Assembly (NCBI RefSeq): GCF_003254395.2
Contig: NC_037643.1
Location: forward strand, 4,577,458-4,641,457
From: Apis mellifera
Taxonomy: Eukaryota > Arthropoda > Insecta > Hymenoptera > Apidae
Reading direction: 5' to 3'
Length of the DNA: 64,000 nucleotides
The translations under genes were made by a program, and so were the position numbers. Under the pieces are notes generated by a model. The model made no database searches and was not told the origin of the DNA. It saw nothing but the letters and a program-made list of their open reading frames with translations. Numbering within the stretch: the first letter of the stretch is position 1; the number at the start of each line of letters is the position of its first letter. Shown one piece after another: positions 12,994 through 25,140 of the stretch.

Positions 12994-13098
12994 TTAAGAT
13001 GATTCAGGAACAGGAACGTTGAGTTCTTCCACAATTCCAGTGAAAGAAATTTGGGCATTCAATATTCGCAACACTACTTGAACAAACGCGAATCTCAT
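12994..13098 (-). other. Small open reading frame of 34 codons (doubtful)
   Basis: The minus strand reads MRFAFVQVVLRILNAQ, then ISFTGIVEELNVPVPESS and TAA. Its first ten codons come from a degenerate first copy of the 34-bp repeat. Composition is protein-like, but the frame is short and I recognise no family. It may be chance or a remnant of an exon. Confidence 0.2.
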
Positions 13099-13391
13099 CT
13101 TAACGCACACTAATGCAAAACGCGATTCTCATCTTAACGCAACACTAATGCAAACGCGATTCTCATCTTAACGCAACACTAATGCAAACGCGATTCTCAT
13201 TTTAACGCAACACTAATGCAAACGCGATTCTCATCTTAACGCAACACTAATGCAAAACGCGATTCTCATCTTAACGCAACACTAATGCAAACGCGATTCT
13301 CATCTTAACGCAACACTAATGCAAACGCGATTCTTATTTTAACGCAACACTAATACAAACGCGATTCTTATTTTAACGCAACACTAATGCA
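13084..13391. repeat. 34-bp tandem array, about nine copies
   Basis: About nine head-to-tail copies of a 34-base unit containing CGCGATTCTCATCTTAACG followed by CAACACTAATGCA. The first copy is degenerate, and the last two carry C-to-T changes (TTCTTATTTT). The array ends directly at the possible acceptor CTAATGCAG at 13384-13392. On the minus strand each unit contains ATG, nine sense codons and TAA (MRIAFALVLR). Confidence 0.93.
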
Positions 13392-13392
13392 G

Positions 13393-13460
13393 GTGAGGAC
13401 ACTGCAATATCGTCTCTTGTGGCTCTTCGATCCGGCGGAGATGCAACTGCAATTCAATAA
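13393..13460 (+). other. Possible terminal exon after the 34-bp array
   Basis: A GC-rich patch follows the acceptor-like ACTAATGCAG. In the frame starting at 13395 it reads EDTAISSLVALRSGG and six more codons to TAA at 13458-13460. The stop overlaps an AATAAA hexamer at 13456-13461. The composition is protein-like and the CTAAT just upstream resembles an insect branch point, but I do not recognise the peptide and no upstream exon is identified. The minus strand is also open here, so the reading is tentative. Confidence 0.3.
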
Positions 13461-15403
13461 ACATGTAAATTATTATTAATGCAATATTATTACATATATG
13501 ATTCTTTAAATTATTATATCCTCAATATATTTTAACAATATATTTATTCCTCTTTAATCTTGTTTAATAATATTGCATATCGATTACATTTGTATAAATA
13601 ATTCAAAGAAAAGGAAAATGGTATTATTATACGTATTATTTTATCGGTTGATAAATGATAATAAATCATAATTTGCAAATAAAAACAGGGAATCTGTAAT
13701 TTAAAAATAAGAAATTACGATTATAATAATATATATATCTCGTGTTATTTCCAAATTCATTATTTTTAAAGATTGACAAAATGGAATATTTAATAGGAGA
13801 AAAAAAGATTTAGAAACGAATATATTTAGAAAACTTAATAATTTAAAAATCAAACAATGCTATTTGTATCTTTTGAAACGATTAGCAGGATAGATAAAAA
13901 TAAAAAAAAAATGTTTCATATACAACATACTATAAAAGTTTTGAGAGAATTATTTTCATAGTAAGTGAATAATGATTAATTAGATTTAAGCATAATTCAA
14001 AGGATTTCTTGAATAGAGGCAAAAGGTCATGATAATCACTCTAATTGATTGACCAAACAACCGATGAGAAAACAACAGGTCGCATAGTGGAAGGTTGGTG
14101 AAAGAGGTATCGATTCGTGCTTGATGTCTATGGATTACAAATTAGGCTTGCAGTTCAATCAATTGTGCTCAAATTACAATGCTATCGCATTGCATCTACT
14201 AGTTATTAGGAAATTATGGGTAAATTTCTAACTGGCAATGGTTGAAATATATATATTATGAAATTAATTACACAATTCTTGAAAATTTAATATATATTTA
14301 TATTTGTGAAAAATAAACATTCTCAATTTTTTGAGAATAATTTTTTATACATTTATTATATTTGATTTCATTTTTATTTTCTGAGAAATTCTTTAGAAAA
14401 TATTCTCATTATATTTTCAGAATTTCATTACGTGACATTATATCTGAAGGTTGGTAAGGTTACTGATATTAAAATTATCTTAAAAATCTAACATACTGTT
14501 ATCATGCAAATACGATTTTTTTTTCATGATACATTTGCAAGTCTTTCACGAATAATAGACATAATTTTTTAACTTGAATTATACAATACGATAAAAGAAA
14601 AAAGTTTTCATCCATTGTGCCGTAATAAATTAAGAATTCCATTATTTTTAAAACTAGGAAAAAATTGCCATACCACAAAATGAGATCACGCTATTACTTT
14701 CCGCAATTAGTAAATGAAATTTAAACACTATTTATAAAACGTATAGCAAATAAATAGTTCAAGTTTTTGATATTCAAATGCGGCTTACCTGGATTGGATA
14801 TCTAATTAGTCTAAGTGTTATTTTTTTATATCACACAGTCCATTATCATTCATTTCGTTTTAAATTAATTATAATTATTCTCGTGAACTCATTTTGTTTC
14901 AAACTAATTTTTTTTATCTTCACTAATCATTTAATAAAGTTTGTAAAGATATCTAAAACTTTTAAAACGAATTGAAAAACTTAAAAGAAACTAAAAATAA
15001 GTGCACTGAAAATATTTCAAGTTACTTTCTTTTAAACATACAACAAAAAAGAAAGAAAAAAGAAAAGTTTGAAAGTTTCAAACAAATATATTATGATTTC
15101 TATGTAGAAGATTAAGAAAATTTTTATTTTAAAATAATTATATTTTAGTGATAATTTTATTTTTGTCCTATTTATATTTTAACAAATTTGATTTTGTTAG
15201 AATATACTACAAGACTTTGTTTGTCTTATTTAAAATATTTTATTATTATTTTTTGGTAGAAATTTTACAATTATTAATATAATTTTACATGTTGGAGTTA
15301 AAAATATTTCGTTTGAGAGTTCTTCTAAATAGTAATCCCTTTTGAAGCGACCTTTAAATTTAAACTAACCAGAAATCGATAATCTTTAATATGGTGTTCT
15401 TTC
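13461..15403. other. AT-rich sequence without a recognised gene
   Basis: I see only low-complexity AT-rich sequence here, with no splice-flanked coding patch. One moderately GC-richer stretch lies at about 14040-14200. Confidence 0.6.
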
Positions 15404-17980
15404 GCGTTACAAAATTTAAAAAAATGCCATTATTGATAAGAAATATTTTTAAGAGATTTCTAAGTAAATTTGATTTTGTAAAAATATCGATTCAATCCTT
15501 GTTGAATCGAATTGTTTCATTTCATAAGATAAATTTAACGTATAATCTTATTTTAAAGAATTAATATTATTATAAAACAAATATTATAAGTTTATAATAG
15601 AAAGATATTAGATTAGAAAATAAATAATTATTACATAGATACGTATTTAAATATAATGAAATAGTAAATTAAATATGAATATGAAATGGATTAAATGACT
15701 CTTTTAAATAAATCTATGACATTGAATTTAATAAGTGCATAAATAAGAAGAGATAATATAAAGTGATATAAAAGTTCATTAATTTTAAATGAGAAAATTT
15801 TTTATTAAAGTTTCGATTATATAACCAAATCTCAAAATTGAATATACCAAATCTTTAATTAATATTTTGATGTTATTTCCTAGAATTTAAATTATTTAAC
15901 TTTGCTCATTATATTTTTTTCAAAATAATTACATATTTCTATTATACAGATTAAAATAATAAATATGTAAATAATATTGAAAGAAAAAACTTAGAAAATT
16001 TCAATTTATATTCATTGAAATTTAATGCAAGGATCATATACATTACATACATACGAATAAAATGGCTTCCAAACATTCTGTCTACTGAATGTTGACTCTT
16101 GAGACGGCCACTTCACCTCCACTTTAAAACTAACCTTCTGCACTCTTCTGGAGACGTTTTTTTGCACATGAAAGTACTTCTCTGCATCTTCTACCCAAAC
16201 CTCTATGAAATTGAAATTGCGAATCGATGTTTACTTTCTTTATCTACCAATGCAATTTCAATTAAAATTTTAAATTTTTGTTACAGCAAATCTCCTATTA
16301 TAACATTTCTTCTATTTTCTCTCAATTTTAATTATGAACATGTCCGAAATCAGAATACTGTCAATATGTATATTTCAATATTGCCAATTTTTTTTTTAAT
16401 ATAAAACATTATCAAAGTTACAAATATTAAATATAAAATTATTCAAATTAAATATAATTTTTCAATATTAAGCACGTTATCAGCCACTGCCAATAATGAA
16501 TTACAGATGAAACAAACGCCTTTGAAGTAGAATACAAATTTCAAAGGAAAATTGAAATTTCAAGGATACTATTTTAAAGAGATTTTATTGAAAGCTTCGA
16601 TTTTAAAAAGTGGCTGGATATTATAAAAGGAAAGTAATTAAGGTATAATGAATTTTATTTGGATCGATGGCGCGCATAGAATGAGCTGGTAATGACACGT
16701 GCATCGAAAACATTTTACTCCTTGTATTATGCTAAACAAACCACAAGGCCATTTTCGCCATGTAGCGTTAATTAAACTGATATTACTATTTAACAGACAA
16801 TTTAAATGAAAATGTGTTTCTGCCTACATATATCTCATTAATAAATAAAGAAGATCTGATTATATCTGAAAATGTATCAAATAATCAAATAAGCAAATAA
16901 AATATAAGGTGACTGAATTTTCGTTTCATTATTATTAAAAAATTCTAAAAAATTTGATCAATTATTATGATTAATTTTAATTTAATCTTCATATCTTCTT
17001 TTATTCAATTTCTTTATTTCTTAATAATAAATTATTATTATTAAGAACGTGGTTATTTATATCTTTCGAAACAAATTAGCAAACATTTATCGAATATATT
17101 CAATCCATAAAGCATTAAATTCATTATTTGTTGGGAAATCCACGAATAAATGGACGAATTTCAAGATATCAATTTCATACAAAATAAAATTTTGCCTAAA
17201 TCAAGCCCAAAGCTTTATCTATTGATTTAATAGAGAGCCATCAGTCGAATTTGTATCCTAAGAGAACGTTAAATATCTCTTACAAACATTTAAGAATTAC
17301 AGATATATGATTTTTATTGTTGATAGAGAAAGATTTATAGAATTTCTTCGCTTGAGAGAAAAATAACAAATTAATTATTTCGTAATAGTACATAAACGAT
17401 ATGCTTTTCACATTTTTAATTCGTATATTTAATATTATAGCTCATGTTTATTTATTTTCATATTTATGATTGAAATATGACAAATAGATAGAAATATGAC
17501 AAAAAGGTATGTAAAAGTAAATGAAAGTAAATGTGAATAATATTTCAACTTTATTTAGTTGTTATTGCAACAAAGCAAATAAATGTGAAATAAAAGTGAC
17601 GTGTTTTATTTGTGATAAAAAATATTCCGTCAAATGTGAGAAAATTAATTTAATAAAAATATTTTTCTTCTGTCATTAATAATAAAAAGAAAAAATGAAA
17701 TTAAAATAACCACGCGGTTTTTAATCAATTATATATTCAAAACAATATAATTATAACACGTATTTAACATCATAAGCGCATTATGGAAAGAATCAAATTC
17801 ATTTGCATATTTGAATTGAATGTCTACGTATAATACTTTCGATAACAAGATTTTCACGGAAAGTTCAGTTTATTTGTTTTCAAAAGCAGAAACATAATGA
17901 CGACGCAATTTTCGAGGCGAAGTTATAATTAAATTTATTTCGATTCCGTGCGAATTTCGTGCTTCATTCAACATTGGACG
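15404..17980 (-). repeat. 2.6-kb unit, full-length inverted copy
   Basis: A reverse-complement copy of the unit repeated at 1-7791. Its left edge (GCGTTACAAAATTT) is the complement of the unit's 3' end, and its right edge (CAACATTGGACG at 17969-17980) is the complement of the unit's 5' end. Both ends match the edges of the direct copies, so the unit behaves as a discrete block. It differs from the direct copies by many single-base indels spread over its length. It is separated from copy 3 by about 7.6 kb of unrelated sequence. Confidence 0.9.
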
Positions 17981-20900
17981 CAAGTCGTTCGATATTTTGT
18001 TGCTTCGAATAAAAACTGATTCTAAAACTCAATCAATACAAATTTTAATGAATGTATAACAATATAAAAGTTTAACACACAAATTTTAATTCGATCATGA
18101 AAAAATGAATTCTTTCATTTTTTAAATTGAACTTGGATATATTTTCTATTTACTTGAATTAAATCATGATGAGTGAAATCGATCATTGATCCCCTCTCTT
18201 ACGATCTTATTATCGAATACAAAGATTTGATAATAGAAAATATTGAATATTACCTATAGTTTATATCATATTGAATTGAGTACGGTCGACTAAACGAGAT
18301 CCCGAAAATTCAAACAAGACCAGGGTACCGTCAAGATGATTGGCTTTTTATCGAATGGCTGTTCACGGAACCATGACTATCGAAAATTTCATTTTTACCC
18401 GTTACCCATCAACGCGTGCGACGAATGTGAAGGGGTTGAATATGAATGTAATAGAATTCTCATGCATCATTCCATCGAATTTACCTCGCTTTTCTTACGA
18501 CTCAAAGGATAATTCAACCCCGTGCCACGAAGATAAACTATTCAATGCAAATGATGTTTGTTTGTACTCTGCGAATGGAAAATTGAAATAGTCCTGCGAC
18601 GCAGTGTTCTCGTACGTATGTAAATGAATTAATTTATAATGTTAATAGAGAATTAATTCAGCGAAATTAAATTTGATGAGAATATTTTATATCGTACACA
18701 AGTGTAAATTAATTCAATTATAAATCGGAATAATCACAAATGTTATAAAAACTGTATATATTTAATTTTTAAAATTAGCAATTTTTTTTGGATTGGAAGT
18801 CTTGTTATCAAAACATATATATATGAATATATACAACGTGTATTTACAACGTGTATATAGAATTTTTTAAAAAGAAGTTAAAAAGAAGTTATGGAAATCA
18901 ATAAAACAATTATTGATCATATTTTAGTAGGAATATTAATTTACGAGCTTAAGTAATAATAGATAATTTACAAATGATATGTTATACCTTATTATTCCTT
19001 GTCTATACAATCATAGACTACGTCAACTAATAATGGTTGTTCTATGTAACTTTTAACTCCATTAATGTTTATTCATGTAGAAACTAATTTTGGAAAATTT
19101 TAATACAAAGCTGATTAAAACATATTAGAACAACCAGGCAAAATAACTAAATAACTGTATTAATATGGATGCATTTTATAGATATATAATACATTAATAT
19201 AAAAAATTGAAACAAAACTTTAAATAAAATAAATTGATTTATTATTATCTATCTTATATTTTTTAAAATTTAATTAAAGAAGATAAAATTACAAAAAAAG
19301 TTAACTATAAAGTTAATTATACATAAATAATACAATAATAATAAGATAATAATAAGAAATACATAAATATTAAGATTTGAATATTCTTGAAAAATTGTCA
19401 AATTGAAATGGTTTTTCCATTAAGTGCAACAAAAATAAAAAAAGAAAATAATGATTATTTTCTACACATTTAAAGATAAGCTTTTTGATTGAATAAGCAT
19501 GAGAAACTCATGTACAGCTTACATCTGAAATTGAATTTATTCAATTATATTCAGCCATTGGCTGGAACGTTGCGATCAAAGTGTAAATTTGATTAACGAT
19601 CGTGTAACGTTCATGATTTATCCATCTTAGTGTCGTTATACGCATTGATATTACGGCAAAAGGGATTACGATTAATCCTCAATAATAATGAAATGATAAT
19701 CATTTCACACATTCTGAAGTTAAATAACAATCATTCTACCAATATCGGATAATGTTCCTATCAATTATTAATTTGGATGCATGATGAACTATAATATCTG
19801 ACAATGAACGAATAAATACATTTAATAAAATGATGAATAATGTGAGAAACAATAAATATGGAATAATTTATTTCAAATTGTCTCTAGTTCTCTTAACTTG
19901 TAAAAAATTTTGGAAAAAATTGAAATGAGAAATCAAACAATATCGATAATGATTCTTTCATATTTTTCTTCGAAAAATATTTTAATAATAGAAGAAGATT
20001 CAAATTTTAATAACAATGATAGAATTTCATTTAATTAATTTATTTAATTATATTGAAATATAAAATAAGAGAATCAATTATACAAGAATCATTATCAATT
20101 TTCTAGAGAGAATTCTAATTATCAAACATTGTGTTTATCGATTGTGTTATGATCGAATAACCAAGATTATTCGATCATAATAACCTTACTAAACCCTAAA
20201 CTGGAAATTCGTAAACCATAACATTCCTTCGACCGGAAAGATCGAGGATTGCAGCTCGCTTATGATGGCCACTTATAGTCCACCCTCTCAAATTCCGTAT
20301 CGTTCGAGCTTGCGATCCATTGGTTCACCAACTATCTTTTGGGCAAAATATCGCTGGCTTAGATTGTATCGATAGATATAAACCCGTGGCACAGCCCGAT
20401 AGCCAAGATTGAAAATGCCTTTTCCTCTTGCTGACAACATTCGATATGTTGATGGAATGTTCTTGGAGTTTTAAAGTATCACGATATATACCGGATATCA
20501 GACATTATTTAACTTGAATTGTACGATAGATTTTTTATTACATTCCAAAAGAATGCAGAAATTGGATGATAATTAAAAAATTTGATAATTAAATTTGTGA
20601 TTAATAATAACTATATTTTTATCGCAATTTTTGAAAAATAAAATTAGAAATATTTTAAATATTATAATACTTTTCAGTGACTTCTTTCTGTGATTCCTTT
20701 CTTTGTGATAATTTATTTGAAAGATAATTACACAGAGTATTAATAAATAATCGTATAATAAACTGATATAATAATCGTGATCATATATCTATTTTTTCAA
20801 TTAATATTGAATTATAGAGAGAATCAAAGAGCTCTCATTTCTATGTGTACAATAAAAATAAAGAAATGATTTCGTCTCTTTCCTAAAACAAATATACGCC

Positions 20901-23900
20901 TTGGTTCCCTCTATTTTCATTTCACCGTTTTCATTCACGTTTACATATATTCTCGCTTATATTTATTCTCTCTTCTCTCTAAGATTTTAGCATTATATAA
21001 ACTTAAACTTCACCATGAAAATACAAGATTATTTACTGCAGAGTCAAAAGAGTAATTACCTATCAATCTAAGGAGATGATACCTACTTCATTCTTTGTTA
21101 ACAATACACTTGCTTTGTACAACACAAGAAACCTCTCAAAAGACAGTAGTTCAGTAATTACGAGATCGTAGAATTTACTCTGATCTGTCAGTAAAACTTT
21201 ACATTCCATTGAAAGTTTATTAATGTAACTGTTGAATTTAATCAGCTCTATTATATCATAAAAGTGAAACTTATATAACGATGTGCAGCATATTGTGGAA
21301 TTTATGATTTGAGAGAAATTTATTCCTCCTAGTGAGAAATACTTCTCATAGTAATAGGATGCAAATCCTAGGATCTGAATTCGGAGATATTAAATTAATA
21401 ATCTTGAAACTTAAATTACCAAGTTTAATCAAATTTCAGATCAAGATGTCAATCAAATGAGTTGGTACTTCGAAACTTAAATTAAATTATATTTCTGATG
21501 ATTGAGTTTGACACGAAATTAGAAGATTCATGATCTGCTGAGCTACAGCAATTCGAAATTGTTGCAATCTAGTTTTAGTATCTTGTGGTAGTAGAGTTCA
21601 ATGTCGTATAATCTTGATGTAATTCGGGGCAAGATCTATGTCTCCAATAGTGGAGGTCGAGGTTCTACGCCTCTAGATTTATTGGGGATTTATTTGGGAC
21701 GGGTTTCTGAACTTCGACATTTTGTGAGATGTTTAAATTAAGAGTTCAAAGATCGTAAGATCCATTGATTAATTATAATGAATCTCATTATAAAAATCGA
21801 GCTTCTACGATTTTTTTATTCTTCTTGAATTCTTGGTTCAATGCGAATTTTAAGATTTTCAAATTATAAATTTTAAAATCTTATAATTTCAATAAAAAAA
21901 AAAAAAACTATAATAGACGATTTAAGAATCGAGGGTTGATTTTCAAATTTCTATAGACATTGAAATAGTGATTCTACAATCTCAAATTGTCTGAGGCATT
22001 GTCAATTCAATGTGGCGTATCAACTGTGGTGTATCTTACTGCTTTGGGTAATGCTAGAATGCTACCCTTTACCGCGAAACAGACCGAATATTGTCCCGCA
22101 ATTTCGGTGTCTGAAGATCGAAGATTCAAGCAGTGATGTCGAAAATTAATTGTTTTCTATTATTATTATTTCGTAAACTAATTCGTAAATTTTAAAATTT
22201 TTATAAAAAATTTTTAGAAATTTCCAAACTTTTGAAATCTAGTTACTTTTCTAAACTTTGCAGAATTTTTAAAATTTAATAAAATCACTTTTTGATTCTT
22301 TGAAATGTATCTTTATCTCTGTCACTTTAAAATATAATTAATTAGCATTGATTCCAAAATTATAATATTGAATTAGGTTATTGTATATGATCGTACAGAA
22401 TTTTAAAGTATATTGTATTTTTATCTTTATCGAGAAGAAAATCCAAATTTATTGCAAAACATAGAATAAAAATTAAAATGAAACATTTTGAAATTCAATT
22501 CGATATATTCTAATCAATGTCAGTTAAAGATTAAAGACGATACGTATATTGATTTATGTTACATAATACATATGTAACATCACGTAACAATCTTCCTATT
22601 AATAATTTTGTCCTTCAAAAATCTATTACTTCTATAGTGGATTTTTATTCGAAGTTTGTTTTGAGCAATGAGCAATAATTGAGCATTGAGCAAAAATGAG
22701 CAATGGATGTTACTTTTGTCATTAATACAAAAGATCGATATACATGTAGGTCAGCAACGATTATGATTTGTTTCTTTATTATCATTGAATTGAGATGATG
22801 ATGACGCTCATGTCGTCGAATTACAAACTATATTACGCAGTTCTTGTTACGTTCAGATGATTCAGAAGGTGAATCGCAATAGACAATATGAAATTAAGAT
22901 TTCTGAGAAAAAGTAACGTGGATAAGTGATAGAATGTTTAATTTGAAAAAGCATAAGTAAAATTGTTACGGTAAAAAATTTTTTATAACGTGAGTGCTAC
23001 ATTTTATCTTATCTTATATTATCTATCTTCAAAATCAAATATTTAAATTTCATGTTAAATAAATTTTATTTGATGTAATCATTTTATTTTCATAGTTTAA
23101 TGTCAAAGAGAAATGTTTAGGTATAAGAAAAATGATGGTCTTAAGGGAAAATGTTATATGTGATAAAGTTTTTAATGTAAAGAATTGTGAATAAATTTTT
23201 AACACTTTAAACTTTTTCGTTCTAATGGAAATATCAATATTATTTCAGATATTAAATCAGAATCCTATGTAATCATAATTTAAAAATTCATAAGAAAACT
23301 TGCAGGTAAATAAAAGTTTTATATATCATTTTCTATAATTATCATTTTGATTTTGGAATTAATTTAGATTATTAGATTTTATGAAATTAAATATATATTT
23401 ACAGTAAACTAGATGTTTCATTTATATGCATAACAATTTTGAATTTTATAGGATTTAATTGCGAAATATTTATAGAATTAAATAGATATATATGCACATT
23501 TAATTTATAACATAATATCAAATTATATGAATATTTGCAAACAAAATACGAAAATTAAAACATTATTCATAAAAGTAAAATTTCATGGATTAGAAGTGAC
23601 ACAAAATTTTAATCAAAATTTTATAATCTTGATACCATTCTTATTGATATTGAAATGATTTTAGATTGTTTTATGAAACTTTAAAATAACTTTGAAGAGC
23701 AATATTCATAAAGCAATATTTATAAATAAGATATTTCACAGAGATATAAATAATTATGCTCAATTAATTAATATAAAACAAACTTTAATATAATATCTTC
23801 ATATTGATAAATATCCTTGAAAATTCTTCTATATTTCTTTTACAAGATTGTATACTTTTGATCGATAATTTTTACGTGAAAGCTTAAAAAACAAAATATG

Positions 23901-24530
23901 TAACAGTGTAGAATAAAGCCGATAGTTTACGTGAAGTACAAAATTTCATAACCGAAGAATGGGAAGTTCTCTTTTTGTTAGGAAAAACTTCATTACCGCA
24001 CGTTAATAAAACAGAAATAAAGTGAAATCCAATAAGGAAAAATCGAATAAATTTTTAACGTGTTAAACGATAATGAAACATGATAATATATTATTTTTCA
24101 ATGAAATATCCTTCGGAAGGACAGAGCATAATATAAAACATATATTCAAGAGAATTAAATTTTTAAAACTTTTTAATAAATGTGTCATTATTTAATTAAT
24201 GCATGACTTTTTTTGTTTTTATGGAATAAAATTAAATGCTCTGAAAACAAAAAAAAGATATTATATATATTATATATGAATATTTTTAAAACTTATTATT
24301 ATTGCAAAAGGTAAAGAAAACACTTGCTGCAACAATTGTCAATTCCCGAAATTTAAATCATATTATTCTTCATAAATCGCACATATCAATATTGTATCGA
24401 TCAATTTCGATTGATCCAAAGAGAAAAATCACAATTTTAAATTCTAAGACACTTTAATTATCGAAGAAAGAATTATTCATCTTTGGAAATCAAATGAAAG
24501 ATATTTTGATAAAATTTAATACGATTGTTC
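17981..24530. other. Intergenic sequence upstream of Hbg3, no recognised gene
   Basis: Mostly AT-rich. GC-richer islands lie near 18280-18600 (one 83-codon open frame with no recognisable family), 20170-20480 and 21540-22140. A local repeat of the word GAGCAATGA occurs near 22660-22705. The islands could be regulatory or decayed sequence. I cannot assign any gene. Confidence 0.55.
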
Positions 24531-24533
24531 AAT

Positions 24534-24545
24534 GAACACGTGTTC
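24534..24545. promoter_or_regulatory. Palindromic E-box in the Hbg3 promoter
   Basis: GAACACGTGTTC is a perfect 12-base palindrome centred on the E-box CACGTG (24537-24542). It lies about 45 bases upstream of the TATA box. CACGTG is bound by bHLH factors, including CLOCK/CYCLE and Mondo/Mlx types. Which factor acts here is not known from sequence. Confidence 0.45.
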
Positions 24546-24571
24546 GCTACAGAAATTGTAGACGGTGGTCC

Positions 24572-24581
24572 ATTACGTAAC
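24572..24581. promoter_or_regulatory. V/P box (Vrille/Pdp1-type site) in the Hbg3 promoter
   Basis: ATTACGTAAC fits the RTTAYGTAAY consensus of the insect bZIP clock factors Vrille and Pdp1 (E4BP4/PAR family). It sits seven bases upstream of the TATA box. The match is exact; function is inferred. Confidence 0.45.
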
Positions 24582-24587
24582 GTGTGC

Positions 24588-24595
24588 TATAAAAG
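24588..24595 (+). promoter_or_regulatory. TATA box of Hbg3
   Basis: TATAAAAG in GC-richer context. Initiator-like CAGT lies at 24620-24623, giving a start near 24621 at normal TATA spacing. The start codon is 363 bases further on, with several ATGs between, so a 5' UTR intron ending at the CAG at 24979-24981 is likely. Confidence 0.6.
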
Positions 24596-24620
24596 GGAAG
24601 ATGTCATTAGATTTCAACGC

Positions 24621-24981
24621 AGTCTATGTTATCAAGTTGACGAGACACTTCAAATAAATATAATTACAATTAATTAATTCCAATCGTGTTAAAATAACAT
24701 GTGATATTAAATTATTATCAAATTATAATTCTTGGAAGATATAAGAAACGGTATAAATTAGTATTATACGTATCAATTCTTTTTTCAATATTTAATTAAT
24801 CTGAAATAGTATGATTTGTTTTATTTAAAATTCACTGTATTTTCTATCGCTTAAATTAAAGGTAGGTGTTGAATTGCGAACCATGTGTGGTTATCGTGCA
24901 CAGAATGTGTCGAGTCCAAAATCATGCGATTAATTAGAGAACTAATTTCATATTCACCGATCCGTTTTGTGTGTTAAACAG
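24621..24981 (+). other. Inferred 5' leader exon and leader intron of Hbg3
   Basis: Between the inferred start and the ATG lie at least four upstream ATGs (for example near 24700, 24882, 24905 and 24924), which would hinder translation unless spliced out. GTGTTAAACAG at 24971-24981 is a good acceptor two bases before the start codon. One possible donor is AAAGGTAGGT (GT at 24862), but the donor is not settled. Confidence 0.4.
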
Positions 24982-24983
24982 GC

Positions 24984-25140
24984 ATGAAGGCAGTAATCGT
25001 ATTTTGCCTTATGGCATTGTCCATTGTGGACGCAGCATGGAAGCCGCTCCCTGAAAACTTGAAGGAGGACTTGATCGTGTATCAGGTCTACCCGAGAAGC
25101 TTCAAGGATAGCAATGGAGATGGTATTGGTGATATCGAAG
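24984..25140 (+). CDS. Hbg3: Hbg3 coding exon 1
   Basis: Residues 1-52 and the first base of Gly53. Encodes the signal peptide and the start of the barrel (IVYQVYPRSFKDSNGDGIGD). The donor is GAAG|GTTCGT, a phase 1 intron shared with Hbg1. Confidence 0.95.

Noticed and set aside
13084..13391. CRISPR-like regular repeats
   Set aside because: The 34-base units are contiguous with no unique spacers, in an animal genome.
1..17980. Inverted duplication as a missed-adapter read artefact
   Set aside because: Such artefacts mirror everything around one centre. Here the 7.6-kb spacer between the inverted copies is not palindromic.
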